Of a DNA stretch of 64,000 nucleotides, positions 9,862 to 19,584 are shown in pieces (the first letter of the stretch is position 1; every line of letters starts with the position of its first letter). A program made the translations under genes and the position numbers. The stretch spans positions 124,001 through 188,000 of the forward strand of contig CAJAHH010000010.1 in assembly GCA_903939515.1 (NCBI GenBank). The letters run 5' to 3'. The DNA is from an uncultured Verrucomicrobiota bacterium (GTDB lineage: Bacteria; Verrucomicrobiota; Verrucomicrobiia; Limisphaerales; UBA9464). Below the pieces are notes generated by a model. The model had not been told where the DNA came from and did not search any database. It saw only the letters and a program-made list of their open reading frames with translations.

Positions 9862-11358
9862 TCAGCGGAATTCAAGGACTCGGTAGAAACGGTTGGTCGG
9901 AGTGTTTTCCGTCCGGGGCGACCCATTGTCGAGCCACTGTACTTTCCGACCATTGCCCAAAAATGCCGGGCGGGCGGTTCGGATGACCGAGTTGGTGTTG
10001 TCCTGAGCGCTGAAATCATTCAGCGAATCTGAGTAGCGGATGTAATAGCTGAAGTTGGTTAGTGTCGGAAACTCGAGCAGGACACCGCCGGAGAGAACCG
10101 GCTTGTAGGTCACCGGGACCAGATTGGTTCGACCGATCGGGGTCTGGAGGGTACTGTCCAACGCGAATTCGGTCACATATCCCGGCGTTCCGATGCTGTT
10201 TGGCCGACCATCGGACACGTAGTACTCGAAGGTCAACCGGCGGACGGCGAACGCGTCCATGGGCCCCACAAACACCGAGGGACTGGGCGGAGTGCCCACC
10301 GGGCCCAATGAACTGGCGAGCGAGACTCGTACGCCGCGGGTGTCATTAGTCAACCCGGTGACGATGAGCAGGACGTCCGCGAGGGCATCCGGACGTAGGT
10401 TGACCACCTGGGCCTCCTGCTCAAAATAACCGGTCTGTCGATTGAGAGTGACCGATCCGCTCGGAATCACCTGCGGCGTCATCAAGATATTGAGGGGGAA
10501 CGTCACCCGATCCGCTAAATTAGTTCCCAAGACTCGGTCACTGCCACTGGGCAACGGCAGGAACGGGCGGGCAATATTCGTCGAAGGATCGTCCTGCACC
10601 GGCACCAACTGAGCGGCCGCCAGCGCTAGGGCCGGGTCCCGATCGGTAGATGTAGTCAGAACCAGTCGACCCATTTGCTGATCCATTGAGAACCCGACGG
10701 AGGCGTCATTGGTCAGGGTGTACGCAAAAGAGAATCGGCCACTCTCCAACGAGGTACGGACCGTAGTGTTGGTCGGTGCATCGGCACTGGGGACGAAGAC
10801 CAAATTCCGAACCACCGTGGGGTCGAAGGTCCATGTCACTCCGACACCCCGATCCGGTCCCATCACCGAGAAAATCACCGGGAACGAAAATTGACGTTCC
10901 AATCCAGAAGCCGCGTTCGTACTGACCGAGACCGTGGCCAACCGAAGCCGTGACGCCACCCCAACCACCACCGACAATTTGGCCGATTCGCTCACCACCG
11001 TGTTAGTTCCAGAAGAAACGGCAACCCGGAACAAACCACTGTAAGCGGTAGCGACATTGGTCAGGACCAACTGAGGCAAGGTCGTATTGGTCGAATTGTA
11101 GCCCCCTGCAGCGATGGGAGTCTGGTTGGTGCCTGCTAGCCACTGGTAAGTCAGGACCGCAGACGCATCTAAGGAGGACGGTACGGCGTCCACCGAAAGG
11201 GTCACCGTCTCTCCGGCGTAGGCCCCTTGACTAATTGGCTGGCGGCGGATTACCGGCAGGCGATCCGCGGCATCCGGCGAAGAGCCGGCCACGACAACGA
11301 CGGAGCTGGCCAACGGCAGGAGGCCCACCAACAGTCCACGGACAAAGGCATTCAACAT
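9862..11358 (-). CDS. secreted Ig-like domain protein with C-terminal FYRV motif
   Basis: signal peptide; PVIRRQPISQGAYAGETVTLSVDA...LTYQWLAGTN Ig-like; ends NRFYRVLEFR. Confidence 0.7.
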   Translation of the reverse strand: MLNAFVRGLLVGLLPLASSVVVVAGSSPDAADRLPVIRRQPISQGAYAGETVTLSVDAVPSSLDASAVLTYQWLAGTNQTPIAAGGYNSTNTTLPQLVLTNVATAYSGLFRVAVSSGTNTVVSESAKLSVVVGVASRLRLATVSVSTNAASGLERQFSFPVIFSVMGPDRGVGVTWTFDPTVVRNLVFVPSADAPTNTTVRTSLESGRFSFAYTLTNDASVGFSMDQQMGRLVLTTSTDRDPALALAAAQLVPVQDDPSTNIARPFLPLPSGSDRVLGTNLADRVTFPLNILMTPQVIPSGSVTLNRQTGYFEQEAQVVNLRPDALADVLLIVTGLTNDTRGVRVSLASSLGPVGTPPSPSVFVGPMDAFAVRRLTFEYYVSDGRPNSIGTPGYVTEFALDSTLQTPIGRTNLVPVTYKPVLSGGVLLEFPTLTNFSYYIRYSDSLNDFSAQDNTNSVIRTARPAFLGNGRKVQWLDNGSPRTENTPTNRFYRVLEFR

Positions 11359-11542
11359 GATTGGGTGCACCGGGCAAATTCAACCGCTTGGGCTGCCGCC
11401 GGCACGACGTTTCTGCGGGTCCTCGGAAGGGCCTTCAAGCGCAATCTGCTCCGGCTTCCATCGGGGAGCTCTCTCACCGGGTTGGCAACAACAGCACAAC
11501 GAGGAATAAGAGAAGGCGGATTCTTCGGAAAAAGGTCATCGT

Positions 11543-11572
11543 GGCGCGTTGGGTTAAGGCGCGTTGGGTTAA
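11543..11572. repeat. two perfect 15-bp tandem units ggcgcgttgggttaa
   Basis: direct reading of intergenic sequence upstream of the minus-strand Ig-like gene. Confidence 0.9.
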
Positions 11573-11617
11573 AAAAGAGGGGTAGGCTTATTTGTTACTA
11601 AGACCCGCTGCACCTCC

Positions 11618-12172
11618 TCATCCCGGTGGGCGGCGATCCGGGTTCAGCAAGGGATGCAACTCTTTGCGACCATGGACGTGAACGGCCGTCCACTCGGCCA
11701 AACGGCGACCCAGAAGTCGGCACACTCCTTCAGCGTCCTCACCACGAGGTTCCTTCACCACAACAGCCCCATAGTGCGGCGTGTGCAGACGCGTTGCATA
11801 GTCGGTGACGCCGAACACGAGGAACCCGAAGTTCATCAACACGGTGAGCAAGCTCTGGCAGGCCAACTCCATCCCTCCGCCCCATCCGCCAGCGGTGCTA
11901 AAGGCGCAGCCAATCTTGCCATCCGCCTTCATCCAGTGCGGGCCCATGACCTCGTCCCAGAAGCGCTTCATCCGCCACGACAGAATGCCCATGTTGGTCG
12001 GGCTACCAAGTGCGAGACCGTCACACCACAAGACATCGTCGGCCGTGGCCTCGGCGATGGAGCGCACCCGCACTTCGGTGTCGGGCACCGTCCGGGCCCC
12101 CTCGGCCACCAGTTCCGCCATCTTGGCGGTGTTGCCCGACAACGAATCGAAAAGCACCAACACTCGGTTCAT
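11618..12172 (-). CDS. WrbA/flavodoxin-family NAD(P)H:quinone oxidoreductase-like protein
   Basis: MNRVLVLFDSLSGNTAKMAELVAEGA flavodoxin P-loop; GLALGSPTNMG; STAGGWGGGME. Confidence 0.85.
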   Translation of the reverse strand: MNRVLVLFDSLSGNTAKMAELVAEGARTVPDTEVRVRSIAEATADDVLWCDGLALGSPTNMGILSWRMKRFWDEVMGPHWMKADGKIGCAFSTAGGWGGGMELACQSLLTVLMNFGFLVFGVTDYATRLHTPHYGAVVVKEPRGEDAEGVCRLLGRRLAEWTAVHVHGRKELHPLLNPDRRPPG

Positions 12173-12273
12173 GCCGACATTTCAAACCCGCAAACCCCGG
12201 AAGGAAACCCGATTCTCGAACCGATCGCACTTCGATCCTAATTGCCTGAATCGCCCCAATCAGCCGAATCGGG

Positions 12274-15200
12274 TCAGAACCGACGCACCCGGAAGAACCG
12301 GGTGGTGCCTGAGGTTTCAATGCGGAACTCCTCGGCACGGGGGGCCGTGGCAGCGGGCCACGTGTTCAGCGAAGTCCAATCACCCTCCGAGAGAGAAACC
12401 CGTTCCTCCAAGCGGTGGGAAGAACCCGCCACCGCATCGAAGCGAATGCGAATACCTGTTGCCTCTCGTTCCGCCACCACCCGCACCGATTCCACGGCCC
12501 CATCGGGGTCCGGCACGCCGGGCGATCCACCCAACTGCGCGCTGCGTTTCCAGGATGCCGCCAACGCTGGATCACCCGGCGCTCGAGGATTTACCAACAC
12601 CAACGAGTACCCTCCCCCGTCTGCCAACGGTTCCCACGAAGCCTCGTAGCGGAAGTCGAACACCGGCTCGTCGAGCGGACCGCTGAGGGCCAACCGTTCC
12701 CCATCGTTGGCCAACTGATCGCCACCATATTCACCAATCAAATTGGTCACCGTCAGGTTGGCCACGGAGAACCGCGCCAAATTCCGAACCAAAACTCCGT
12801 AGGCACCCGGCGCCAAGGTCGGCGCATTGGTGAGCGACCAGGTAAAATCGATGCCACCCCGGAGGCGCATGCCTGCCAGCGACACGGGGCTGTCACCCCG
12901 ATTCCAGAGCTCCACAAACTCCAAGTCATCGGCATCGCCCGGAGCACCAGCGTCATCAGGGTGAAAGTGGATTTCACTCACCACCAGCGGGATGGGCTTC
13001 ACCACATAAGTGGCCGACACCGGACCGGACCACGTGGATTTCAAGGGCGGATTGTTGGCACCCGTCAGCGCAGAGTGGAGAGGGTTCACCGAGCGAGCCA
13101 CCAGCTTGGCATTGGCCTCCAAAGTGATAGGACTGCCCATGTAGCGACGGGCCGCGGGATTGGTTCGGCCACCGGGCCATCGAGGATCGGACCCATCGGT
13201 CGTATAATAGACGGAGGTCGTCAGGCCGGTGGGCGCGATGATTTCCGCACCGAATCCAGAGTCTACTCGGCCCGAGGGACTTGCCAAACGAGGCGGAGAC
13301 ACGAATTGACGATCCATGAAGTCGGTCCGATTCGAAATCCACGCCTTCATCAAATTGACCTCCGCCTGATAACTGCCCCCTCGAGGAAAAACTCCCCATC
13401 GATTCTTCTCGCGAGGTTGCGCGGTTCGCACCTGACGGGCCAAATCGTCGACCCGATGCCAGAGGTTGGTGGTGGCAAAATGACCGGTCCGCAATTCTTG
13501 GTAGCGGTCGATATAATCCTGAAAAAACTCTGGGTCACGGAACACCCGATCCCACCAGGGATAATTGAAGAAGTCGGTGCCGAGATCTGAGCTTTGGGAA
13601 CGCCACACCCGCGGGTTGAGGTCCCGCCCGTCGGTGGAGCCGAGCGCTCGATCGAAATCCCAGATTGGGCCGAAATGAATCTTCCCCTCGCGTTTCTTGT
13701 AGAAAAAGGCACTTAACCTCAAGGCATCGACGTTGAACGACATCACGTTCAGGAGGTGATGATCCACCCAGGAACCGGTATCGATGTACGCTCGAAATCC
13801 GGTCACGGGGTTGGTGAACCGGTTGTTGTCATACAGGGCATTCCCGAAGGACGTGAGGTAGTTGCGGATATAATTCAGCTGGGCGGCGCGGGCGGGGAGC
13901 TTGAGTTGGTCTTCCCTCGGATCAACCAAGGCCACCGACTGATTGGCTGCGAAAATCCCAGAATCTCCCGGGTCCAAACGGTCGATCTTCATGAGGTAAC
14001 CGCCGGACAGCGAGGGCAGCGTGAGGTTCTCCGGCTCCAAAGTCCCGGCATCGACCCGGTCCTTGCCCACCTCGATCCGGTCCATCAGCACATAAATGCC
14101 CGCGTAACTGGTCGAGTCGATCGCCCCGGTGCCCGAACCCACAAAATAGACCTCCACAAAGCGGGTATTCGGCGAGTAGCGCCCGATGTCCCGGCTGAGT
14201 TGGTGCATGAAGGGATTGTGAATGAGCACCGGCTCGAAGTGGTTGGGGGCATACATCACCCAGTCGCCGTCGGCGGGCATTCCCAAGGGCGACAACGGGC
14301 GGTCGTTGTCCCACTCGTCACGGAACTCCAACCGATAGCTGGCCTTTTCGATGCCTTCGGTGCTGGATCCGCGAACGGAAATGCCGGCCCGCGTGGCCAA
14401 GGTCGGAGCATCCGTCAACCGCGTCACCCCGTTCGTATCGGGCTCGAAGAGCTGCATGTGGGCAAAGACCCGAGTATTGGCCGGAGGCCGGCCCCGACCA
14501 AAATCATGGATGAGCATCACCGGCAGGTCCGAACGAAAATTGGCCACCGTCGATGAGAGTGGGAGGAAGGTCTCCCCTCGAAGCTCTCCTGGCAGCAAGC
14601 CGCCGGAGAACGCGCGCGCCCGCACTCGGACCGCCAAGTTAATGAACCTCAAGGGAGTGGAGTACACGGCTGAGGATTCGGTGGGCGTAGACCCATCGAC
14701 CGTGTAGCGGATCACTGTCCCAATGGGTACCGGGGCATTGGTCGATGCACTCAAACTCAGCCCTAGTTCCAAGGTGCCTGAGTAAGTGCCGCTGGAAACC
14801 GAGAACACGATCTCGGGCGCGAAACCATCGCCCTTGGCCCCATTCGGTGCGCCTGGAGTGGGAACCACAAAGTATCCGCTGCGGTTCGGGGCCCCCTCGG
14901 CGTGGCCATAAGAAACGTCGGCCCGCTGAGGCGGATAGGCCGGGGAATATTCGTCCTGGATCACGCCTTGCGCATTGAGCAGAGCCAAGCGTTCGCCCGC
15001 GGAGCTCAGTCGGAACGATGTGTGCAGACGGGCCGTGTCGTTCGTGCGGTTCTTGCCCGAGGCAAACACCCGCAGTCGCCCGTTGGGTGCCAGGAAGAGC
15101 GATGGAAAGACCCAGCGGTCGGTCCCGGCTACCAACAGCCATCCTTGGAGTGAGGCCAGCGATGTGCCGCTGTTGAAGAGTTCGATCCAATCGGAATTGT

Positions 15201-16167
15201 CTCCATCCTCATCGCGCACCCCCCGACTGTTGACAGCCAGGAACTCATTAATGAGCACGCCCTTGGCTTCGCTCCCTCCTTCCACAGTCACCGACCAGGC
15301 TGCACCCGCGAACGGAAGCCTCGCCGAAGACAAGTCCGTGATTTCGTGACCGGGAATAAATTGGAAGCCCACCGTGCCCACTCCAACTTGAGGAAATTTG
15401 AAGAGGTATTGATCCGGGGCCACGGCCACCACTGACTGCGCCACCACACCGTTGATCTTCAAATCGCCGGCGTCCACGCCCTGAACAGGTTCATCAAAGA
15501 GCACCTCCACCGAGGCGAAGGGAGCCACCACAGAACCCTCGGACGGCAAGATCCGGGCAATGCGAGGTGCCTGCTGATCTAAATCGCCCTCTAATTCTGC
15601 ATCGAGAACTAGGTCACTGCTGCCCAACGTCACATTGAAGGCCTGGATGGCCAACACGTTGTTCCCCGCCTTGAGCACTTCCTTCGGCAAGGCCACCGCA
15701 TACTCCACAAAATCCACCGGCTCGGTCGCCGTAATAGAGGCCATTGAAGCGAAGTTGAACTCCCCCTCGGGCGAGCCGAATCGGGCCACTTCCCGACCAT
15801 TGATCCAGGCAATAAATCCATCATCTACCTTCACTCGCAGGATCAGACTGCGAACGTCTGCCGGGGAACCCACCGTGAACGCACGCCGTAGGAACACCGA
15901 GGAATACCGGTTCTGCATGTCGGTCAATTCGGTGCCCGTCAACGCCTCGCCGTAAAAGACCGGAAGTGTCGCCGCAGACCAGGCGGCCTCATTGAACGTG
16001 CTGACACGCCACTCGGTCGCATCCGGTGAAGAGGCCTCGGCGGTTCCTTTGGCTAACCGCCAAACATCTCCTCTCGGAATGAGTCGCTGGGTCTGAGCCT
16101 CCATCATCACGGTAGAAAGCAGCCACAACAGCGCGGCAACAGAACACGTCATCCAATGGGTCATCAT
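12274..16167 (-). CDS. secreted lamin-tail-domain / CotH kinase-family protein
   Basis: MTHWMTCSVAALLWLLSTVMMEAQ signal; VLINEFLAVNSRGVRDEDGDNSDWIELFNSG (LTD); RAGISVRGSSTEGIEKASYRLEF and FGPIWDFDRALGS (CotH); ORF extends to 16488 but this start matches a signal peptide. Confidence 0.85.
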   Translation of the reverse strand: MMTHWMTCSVAALLWLLSTVMMEAQTQRLIPRGDVWRLAKGTAEASSPDATEWRVSTFNEAAWSAATLPVFYGEALTGTELTDMQNRYSSVFLRRAFTVGSPADVRSLILRVKVDDGFIAWINGREVARFGSPEGEFNFASMASITATEPVDFVEYAVALPKEVLKAGNNVLAIQAFNVTLGSSDLVLDAELEGDLDQQAPRIARILPSEGSVVAPFASVEVLFDEPVQGVDAGDLKINGVVAQSVVAVAPDQYLFKFPQVGVGTVGFQFIPGHEITDLSSARLPFAGAAWSVTVEGGSEAKGVLINEFLAVNSRGVRDEDGDNSDWIELFNSGTSLASLQGWLLVAGTDRWVFPSLFLAPNGRLRVFASGKNRTNDTARLHTSFRLSSAGERLALLNAQGVIQDEYSPAYPPQRADVSYGHAEGAPNRSGYFVVPTPGAPNGAKGDGFAPEIVFSVSSGTYSGTLELGLSLSASTNAPVPIGTVIRYTVDGSTPTESSAVYSTPLRFINLAVRVRARAFSGGLLPGELRGETFLPLSSTVANFRSDLPVMLIHDFGRGRPPANTRVFAHMQLFEPDTNGVTRLTDAPTLATRAGISVRGSSTEGIEKASYRLEFRDEWDNDRPLSPLGMPADGDWVMYAPNHFEPVLIHNPFMHQLSRDIGRYSPNTRFVEVYFVGSGTGAIDSTSYAGIYVLMDRIEVGKDRVDAGTLEPENLTLPSLSGGYLMKIDRLDPGDSGIFAANQSVALVDPREDQLKLPARAAQLNYIRNYLTSFGNALYDNNRFTNPVTGFRAYIDTGSWVDHHLLNVMSFNVDALRLSAFFYKKREGKIHFGPIWDFDRALGSTDGRDLNPRVWRSQSSDLGTDFFNYPWWDRVFRDPEFFQDYIDRYQELRTGHFATTNLWHRVDDLARQVRTAQPREKNRWGVFPRGGSYQAEVNLMKAWISNRTDFMDRQFVSPPRLASPSGRVDSGFGAEIIAPTGLTTSVYYTTDGSDPRWPGGRTNPAARRYMGSPITLEANAKLVARSVNPLHSALTGANNPPLKSTWSGPVSATYVVKPIPLVVSEIHFHPDDAGAPGDADDLEFVELWNRGDSPVSLAGMRLRGGIDFTWSLTNAPTLAPGAYGVLVRNLARFSVANLTVTNLIGEYGGDQLANDGERLALSGPLDEPVFDFRYEASWEPLADGGGYSLVLVNPRAPGDPALAASWKRSAQLGGSPGVPDPDGAVESVRVVAEREATGIRIRFDAVAGSSHRLEERVSLSEGDWTSLNTWPAATAPRAEEFRIETSGTTRFFRVRRF

Positions 16168-16479
16168 CAAAAGACTAGGCACGGTTGCCAGAGTCCGCAA
16201 AGCCCTGAACACCGGAGATCCCTCACTAGAAAATAGCCGTTGCCGCTGGCTTGGGGGCTTCGATAGCGTCGCTCCGTGATTTCGAAGCGTGAACAGGTAG
16301 CCGTACGTGTAACCCTCCGGGGCTGACGCGGACTGGCCGACTGTTTGGAATCCAGGTCGCCCGCGTCTCCGGCAAAGGATCGCGGGCTTCGGTTCTGTGC
16401 GGGGCCCGTTTCCAGAGACGGTGCGTCCAGGCCAGCCTCCACGAACCGAAATACCGATACCGTGAAAAGCGAACATCCC

Positions 16480-16953
16480 ATGCGCCACACCATCTCCGTG
16501 CTCGTCGAAAATAAGTTCGGCGTCCTGACCCGCGTCTCCGGCCTATTCAGCGGCCGCGGCTACAACATCGACTCGCTGAATGTCGCCCCAACCCATGATG
16601 CCACCCTCAGCCGGATGACCATCGTCACCCGAGGGGATGACGCCACCGTTGAGCAAATTTGCAAACAGCTCGAGAAGCTCATCGATTCAGTCAAGATCGT
16701 AAACTACAGCAAGACGGACTACATCGATCGCGAACTGGTCCTCGTCCGCGTGTCGGCCAATGGCCAGAACCGTGCTGAGATCTGCCAACTGGCCGAACTC
16801 TTCCGCGCCAAGGTGGTCAACGTGCAACCCGACAACATCGTCATCGAAATCACCGGGGCCGAAACTAAGATCAACCAGTTCCTGCTGCTGGTGAAGGATT
16901 TCGGCATTCTCGACCTCACCCGCACCGGTGTGGTCGCCCTGCCCCGGAACTGA
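16480..16953 (+). CDS. ilvN: acetolactate synthase small subunit
   Basis: MRHTISVLVENKFGVLTRVSGLFSGRGYNIDSLNVAPT ACT domain; internal ATG at 16480 is the expected start. Confidence 0.96.
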   Translation: MRHTISVLVENKFGVLTRVSGLFSGRGYNIDSLNVAPTHDATLSRMTIVTRGDDATVEQICKQLEKLIDSVKIVNYSKTDYIDRELVLVRVSANGQNRAEICQLAELFRAKVVNVQPDNIVIEITGAETKINQFLLLVKDFGILDLTRTGVVALPRN

Positions 16954-16992
16954 GCCTGCGGATTCTCGCCTATCGGCGGAGAATCCGGTCAC

Positions 16993-17021
16993 AAAAAAGC
17001 CCGCCTCACGGCGGGCTTTTT
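16993..17021 (+). terminator. Rho-independent terminator after ilvN
   Basis: AAAAAAGCCCGCC-TCAC-GGCGGGCTTTTT. Confidence 0.93.
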
Positions 17022-17095
17022 CGTTTAGAACGGCTTTGGCCTGCGGGAAAGTCCGGATGAACCGAACCCCGGTCTCCGAACCCGCAGAGGACAAA

Positions 17096-17656
17096 TCACT
17101 TCGCCTTCAATGCCGCCTCAATGGCTGCGACCACCTCGGTGGCATCGGGCTGAGTGCGAGGGCTGAAGCGATGCAGCACCTTGCCATCACGACCCACGAG
17201 GAACTTACCAAAGTTCCACTCGATCGGGCCCGGGAACGCTGCCTCTTTGCCTGAGAGCACCGAGTACAAGGGGTGCTGCTCCGGCGGGTTGACGTTCAGT
17301 TTGGCGAAGAGCGGGAAGCTCACCGAGTACTTGGTCGAGCAGAAGCTCTTAATCTCATCGGCCGTGCCCGGCTCCTGAGCTCCGAACTGATTGCACGGAA
17401 ATCCGAGCACCTCGAGACCCTGCCCGTGGTACTTCTTATAGAGTGCTTCCAACTGCTTGTACTGCGGGGTCAGACCACATTGCGAGGCAACGTTGACCAC
17501 CAACAGCACCTTACCGGAGTAGGCTTTGAGGGAGGTGTCCTTACCGTCGATGTCCTTAAGTTTGACCTCTTGGAGAGGAGTGGATGCGATCATAGTGAAG
17601 GTAGTTGCGGCCAGAGCGACGACGCGGATCAGGCCGGTAATAAGGGAACTATTCAT
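17096..17656 (-). CDS. glutathione peroxidase family protein (Cys type)
   Basis: GKVLLVVNVASQCGLTPQYKQLEALY; GFPCNQFGAQEPG; EWNFGKFLVGRDG. Confidence 0.95.
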   Translation of the reverse strand: MNSSLITGLIRVVALAATTFTMIASTPLQEVKLKDIDGKDTSLKAYSGKVLLVVNVASQCGLTPQYKQLEALYKKYHGQGLEVLGFPCNQFGAQEPGTADEIKSFCSTKYSVSFPLFAKLNVNPPEQHPLYSVLSGKEAAFPGPIEWNFGKFLVGRDGKVLHRFSPRTQPDATEVVAAIEAALKAK

Positions 17657-17746
17657 GAATTGAAATGTTACCCCATCTCGCAGGGAGTCAACCGTGCGCT
17701 TTCAACCGATGCTTGCCGGCCGGGCGCTGAGGCCCACTCTCAGGCC

Positions 17747-18337
17747 GTGCGCATTATCGGAGGACTGGCTGCAGGCCGACTATTGAAGGTTCCAGAAGGA
17801 CTCGGAGTCCGCCCCACGCCCGACAAGGTCAAACTGGCGGTTTTCAACAGCCTGGGAGCCTTCTTAGATGGAGCACGGGTCTTGGACTTGTTCGCCGGCA
17901 GCGGAGCCCTTGGTCTAGAATGCCTGAGTCGCGGCGCTCGAGAAATGGTCAGCATCGAGAAGTCTGAGAAACACGCCCGATTCTTCCGCCAAAATCTCGC
18001 CGCCTCAGGCTTACCCGTCACTGCGGTAACTTTGCGCGTCCAGGATGTGTTTTTGGTGTTTCCCCAACTGGCGCAAAGCGGACGCCAATTTGACCTCATC
18101 ATCGCCGACCCTCCCTATGGCGAGAAGAACGTCGGCCGTCGATCGACCTCCCTCGCCCAATTGCTGCTCGATGACATCGTGTTGCCAGGACTTTTGGCAC
18201 CCGGCGGGTTGTTCGTGGCGGGCCACACCAAGCGCGACACCCTGGAGATCCCCGCCACCTGGAAGGAGCGCAAAGACATGCGACACGGCGACACGGTGAT
18301 GCGATTTCTGGAGCGCCCCGATGAGAAACGCGATTGA
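17747..18337 (+). CDS. rsmD: 16S rRNA (guanine966-N2)-methyltransferase RsmD
   Basis: GTG start VRIIGGLAAGRLLKVPEGLGVRPTPDKVKLAVFNSLG; DLFAGSGALGLE; ADPPYG. Confidence 0.92.
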   Translation: MRIIGGLAAGRLLKVPEGLGVRPTPDKVKLAVFNSLGAFLDGARVLDLFAGSGALGLECLSRGAREMVSIEKSEKHARFFRQNLAASGLPVTAVTLRVQDVFLVFPQLAQSGRQFDLIIADPPYGEKNVGRRSTSLAQLLLDDIVLPGLLAPGGLFVAGHTKRDTLEIPATWKERKDMRHGDTVMRFLERPDEKRD

Positions 18338-19295
18338 ACTCCTCATGGCCGCCATCGCTCTCGCCTGCCTGGGGATGACTTCGATGGCCGCCGAACCCGA
18401 TCTGGCCGGCCACACATCGGCCTCGCATTCCCTGGCCTTGCAGCGCTCGGTGGATAACGCCGTTGCCAAGACCTTGGCCCGCACTTGGAACCCGCCGCTT
18501 CAGGCCCAGCAACTCGCCGTCACGGCCGTGGATTTGAGCGAGCCCCAGAAGCCCACCTTCGCCTCGGCCCGAGGAACGGAACCCGTCTACCCGGCGAGCG
18601 TCATCAAGCTGTTCCATCAAGCCGCCGTGCATCGCTGGATGGAGGACCGGAAAATTCAAGATACGGCCGAGGTGCGACGGGCCCTCCGCGACATGATCGT
18701 GGAGTCGTACAACGAGCCCACCCACTACCTCATCGATCTCCTCACCGGCACCACCAGCGGACCAGAACTGCCCGAAGCGGACCTGAAGACCTGGTGGGAA
18801 CGGCGTAACGCGGTGAATCGCTGGTTCCATTCCATGGGTTATCCGAGCGCGATCAACGCCAGCAAGAAGCCCTGGTGCGAAGGCCCGTATGGGCGGGAAA
18901 GTCAGGCCATCGCCGCCTATGAACCCCGGCGCAATTTCCTGACCACCGAAGCCACGGCGCGCCTGATGCTTGAGATGGCGTTGGGGCAGTGCGTCAACCC
19001 CGACCGATCGCGCCAGATGCTAGAGCTCATGGCCCGGGATTTCACCGCACCGGCCACCGACCCCGAAGACCAAGCCCACGGGTACACCGGACTCGCACTA
19101 AAGCCCGGAACGAAGCTGTGGTCCAAGTGTGGTCTGACTAGTCAGACCCGCCACGATGCCGCCCTGGTGGAACTCCCCTCCGGCAAACGCATCATCCTGG
19201 TCATTTTCACCACCGACCACGCCACCGAACGGGACATCATCCCCACCGTGGCCCGGGAAATTCTCACCTCGATCGGCTCTCCGCCCCAACCTTGA
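18321..19295 (+). CDS. serine hydrolase (class A beta-lactamase-like)
   Basis: signal peptide; YPASVIKLFHQAAVHRWME (SxxK); overlaps rsmD by 17 nt. Confidence 0.8.
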   Translation: MRNAIELLMAAIALACLGMTSMAAEPDLAGHTSASHSLALQRSVDNAVAKTLARTWNPPLQAQQLAVTAVDLSEPQKPTFASARGTEPVYPASVIKLFHQAAVHRWMEDRKIQDTAEVRRALRDMIVESYNEPTHYLIDLLTGTTSGPELPEADLKTWWERRNAVNRWFHSMGYPSAINASKKPWCEGPYGRESQAIAAYEPRRNFLTTEATARLMLEMALGQCVNPDRSRQMLELMARDFTAPATDPEDQAHGYTGLALKPGTKLWSKCGLTSQTRHDAALVELPSGKRIILVIFTTDHATERDIIPTVAREILTSIGSPPQP

Positions 19296-19366
19296 TCCTC
19301 CGGTTCTCAGTTTCGGATCCCATCGCCCGCCGTCGGAACACGTTTGAACCGACCGCCCTCAAGGCC

Positions 19367-19393
19367 GCCCGGTGAGGGCACTGAGCCTACAGC
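19367..19393. repeat. dispersed intergenic repeat A (GCCCGGTGAGGGCAC[C/T]GAGCCTACAGC)
   Basis: nearly identical to 1910-1936. Confidence 0.85.
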
Positions 19394-19447
19394 GCACCAC
19401 CAACCCGCAACGTCACCCTGAAGGCCAGAGTCCCCCGCCCTTACCCA

Positions 19448-19505
19448 CCTTCGCGGCGCTTCCGGTCCGCCAGGATCGAGTCCTCTCGGCCCGTTTTTTG
19501 CCCAA
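19448..19505. repeat. dispersed intergenic repeat B, copy 1
   Basis: ccttcgcggcgcttccggtccgcca...gatcgagtcctctcggcccgttttttgcccaa, shared with 20008-20079 and 21341-21400. Confidence 0.9.
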
Positions 19506-19584
19506 TTCCTCGGCAACCAAGATTCGGCCCACTGCTCATCCGCCGACCCCAGCGACAGACGCAAGCCTCCTTGGACAGTTCGCT

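Noticed and set aside
12415-13590. 391-aa plus-strand ORF opposite the CotH/LTD gene
   Set aside because: Shadow ORF; composition is His/Arg/Gly-rich with no domain signal.
16168-16488. Extended N-terminus of the CotH ORF (MAHGMFAFHGIG...)
   Set aside because: Would run through the divergent promoter region and just overlap the ilvN start; the start at 16167 gives a clear signal peptide.
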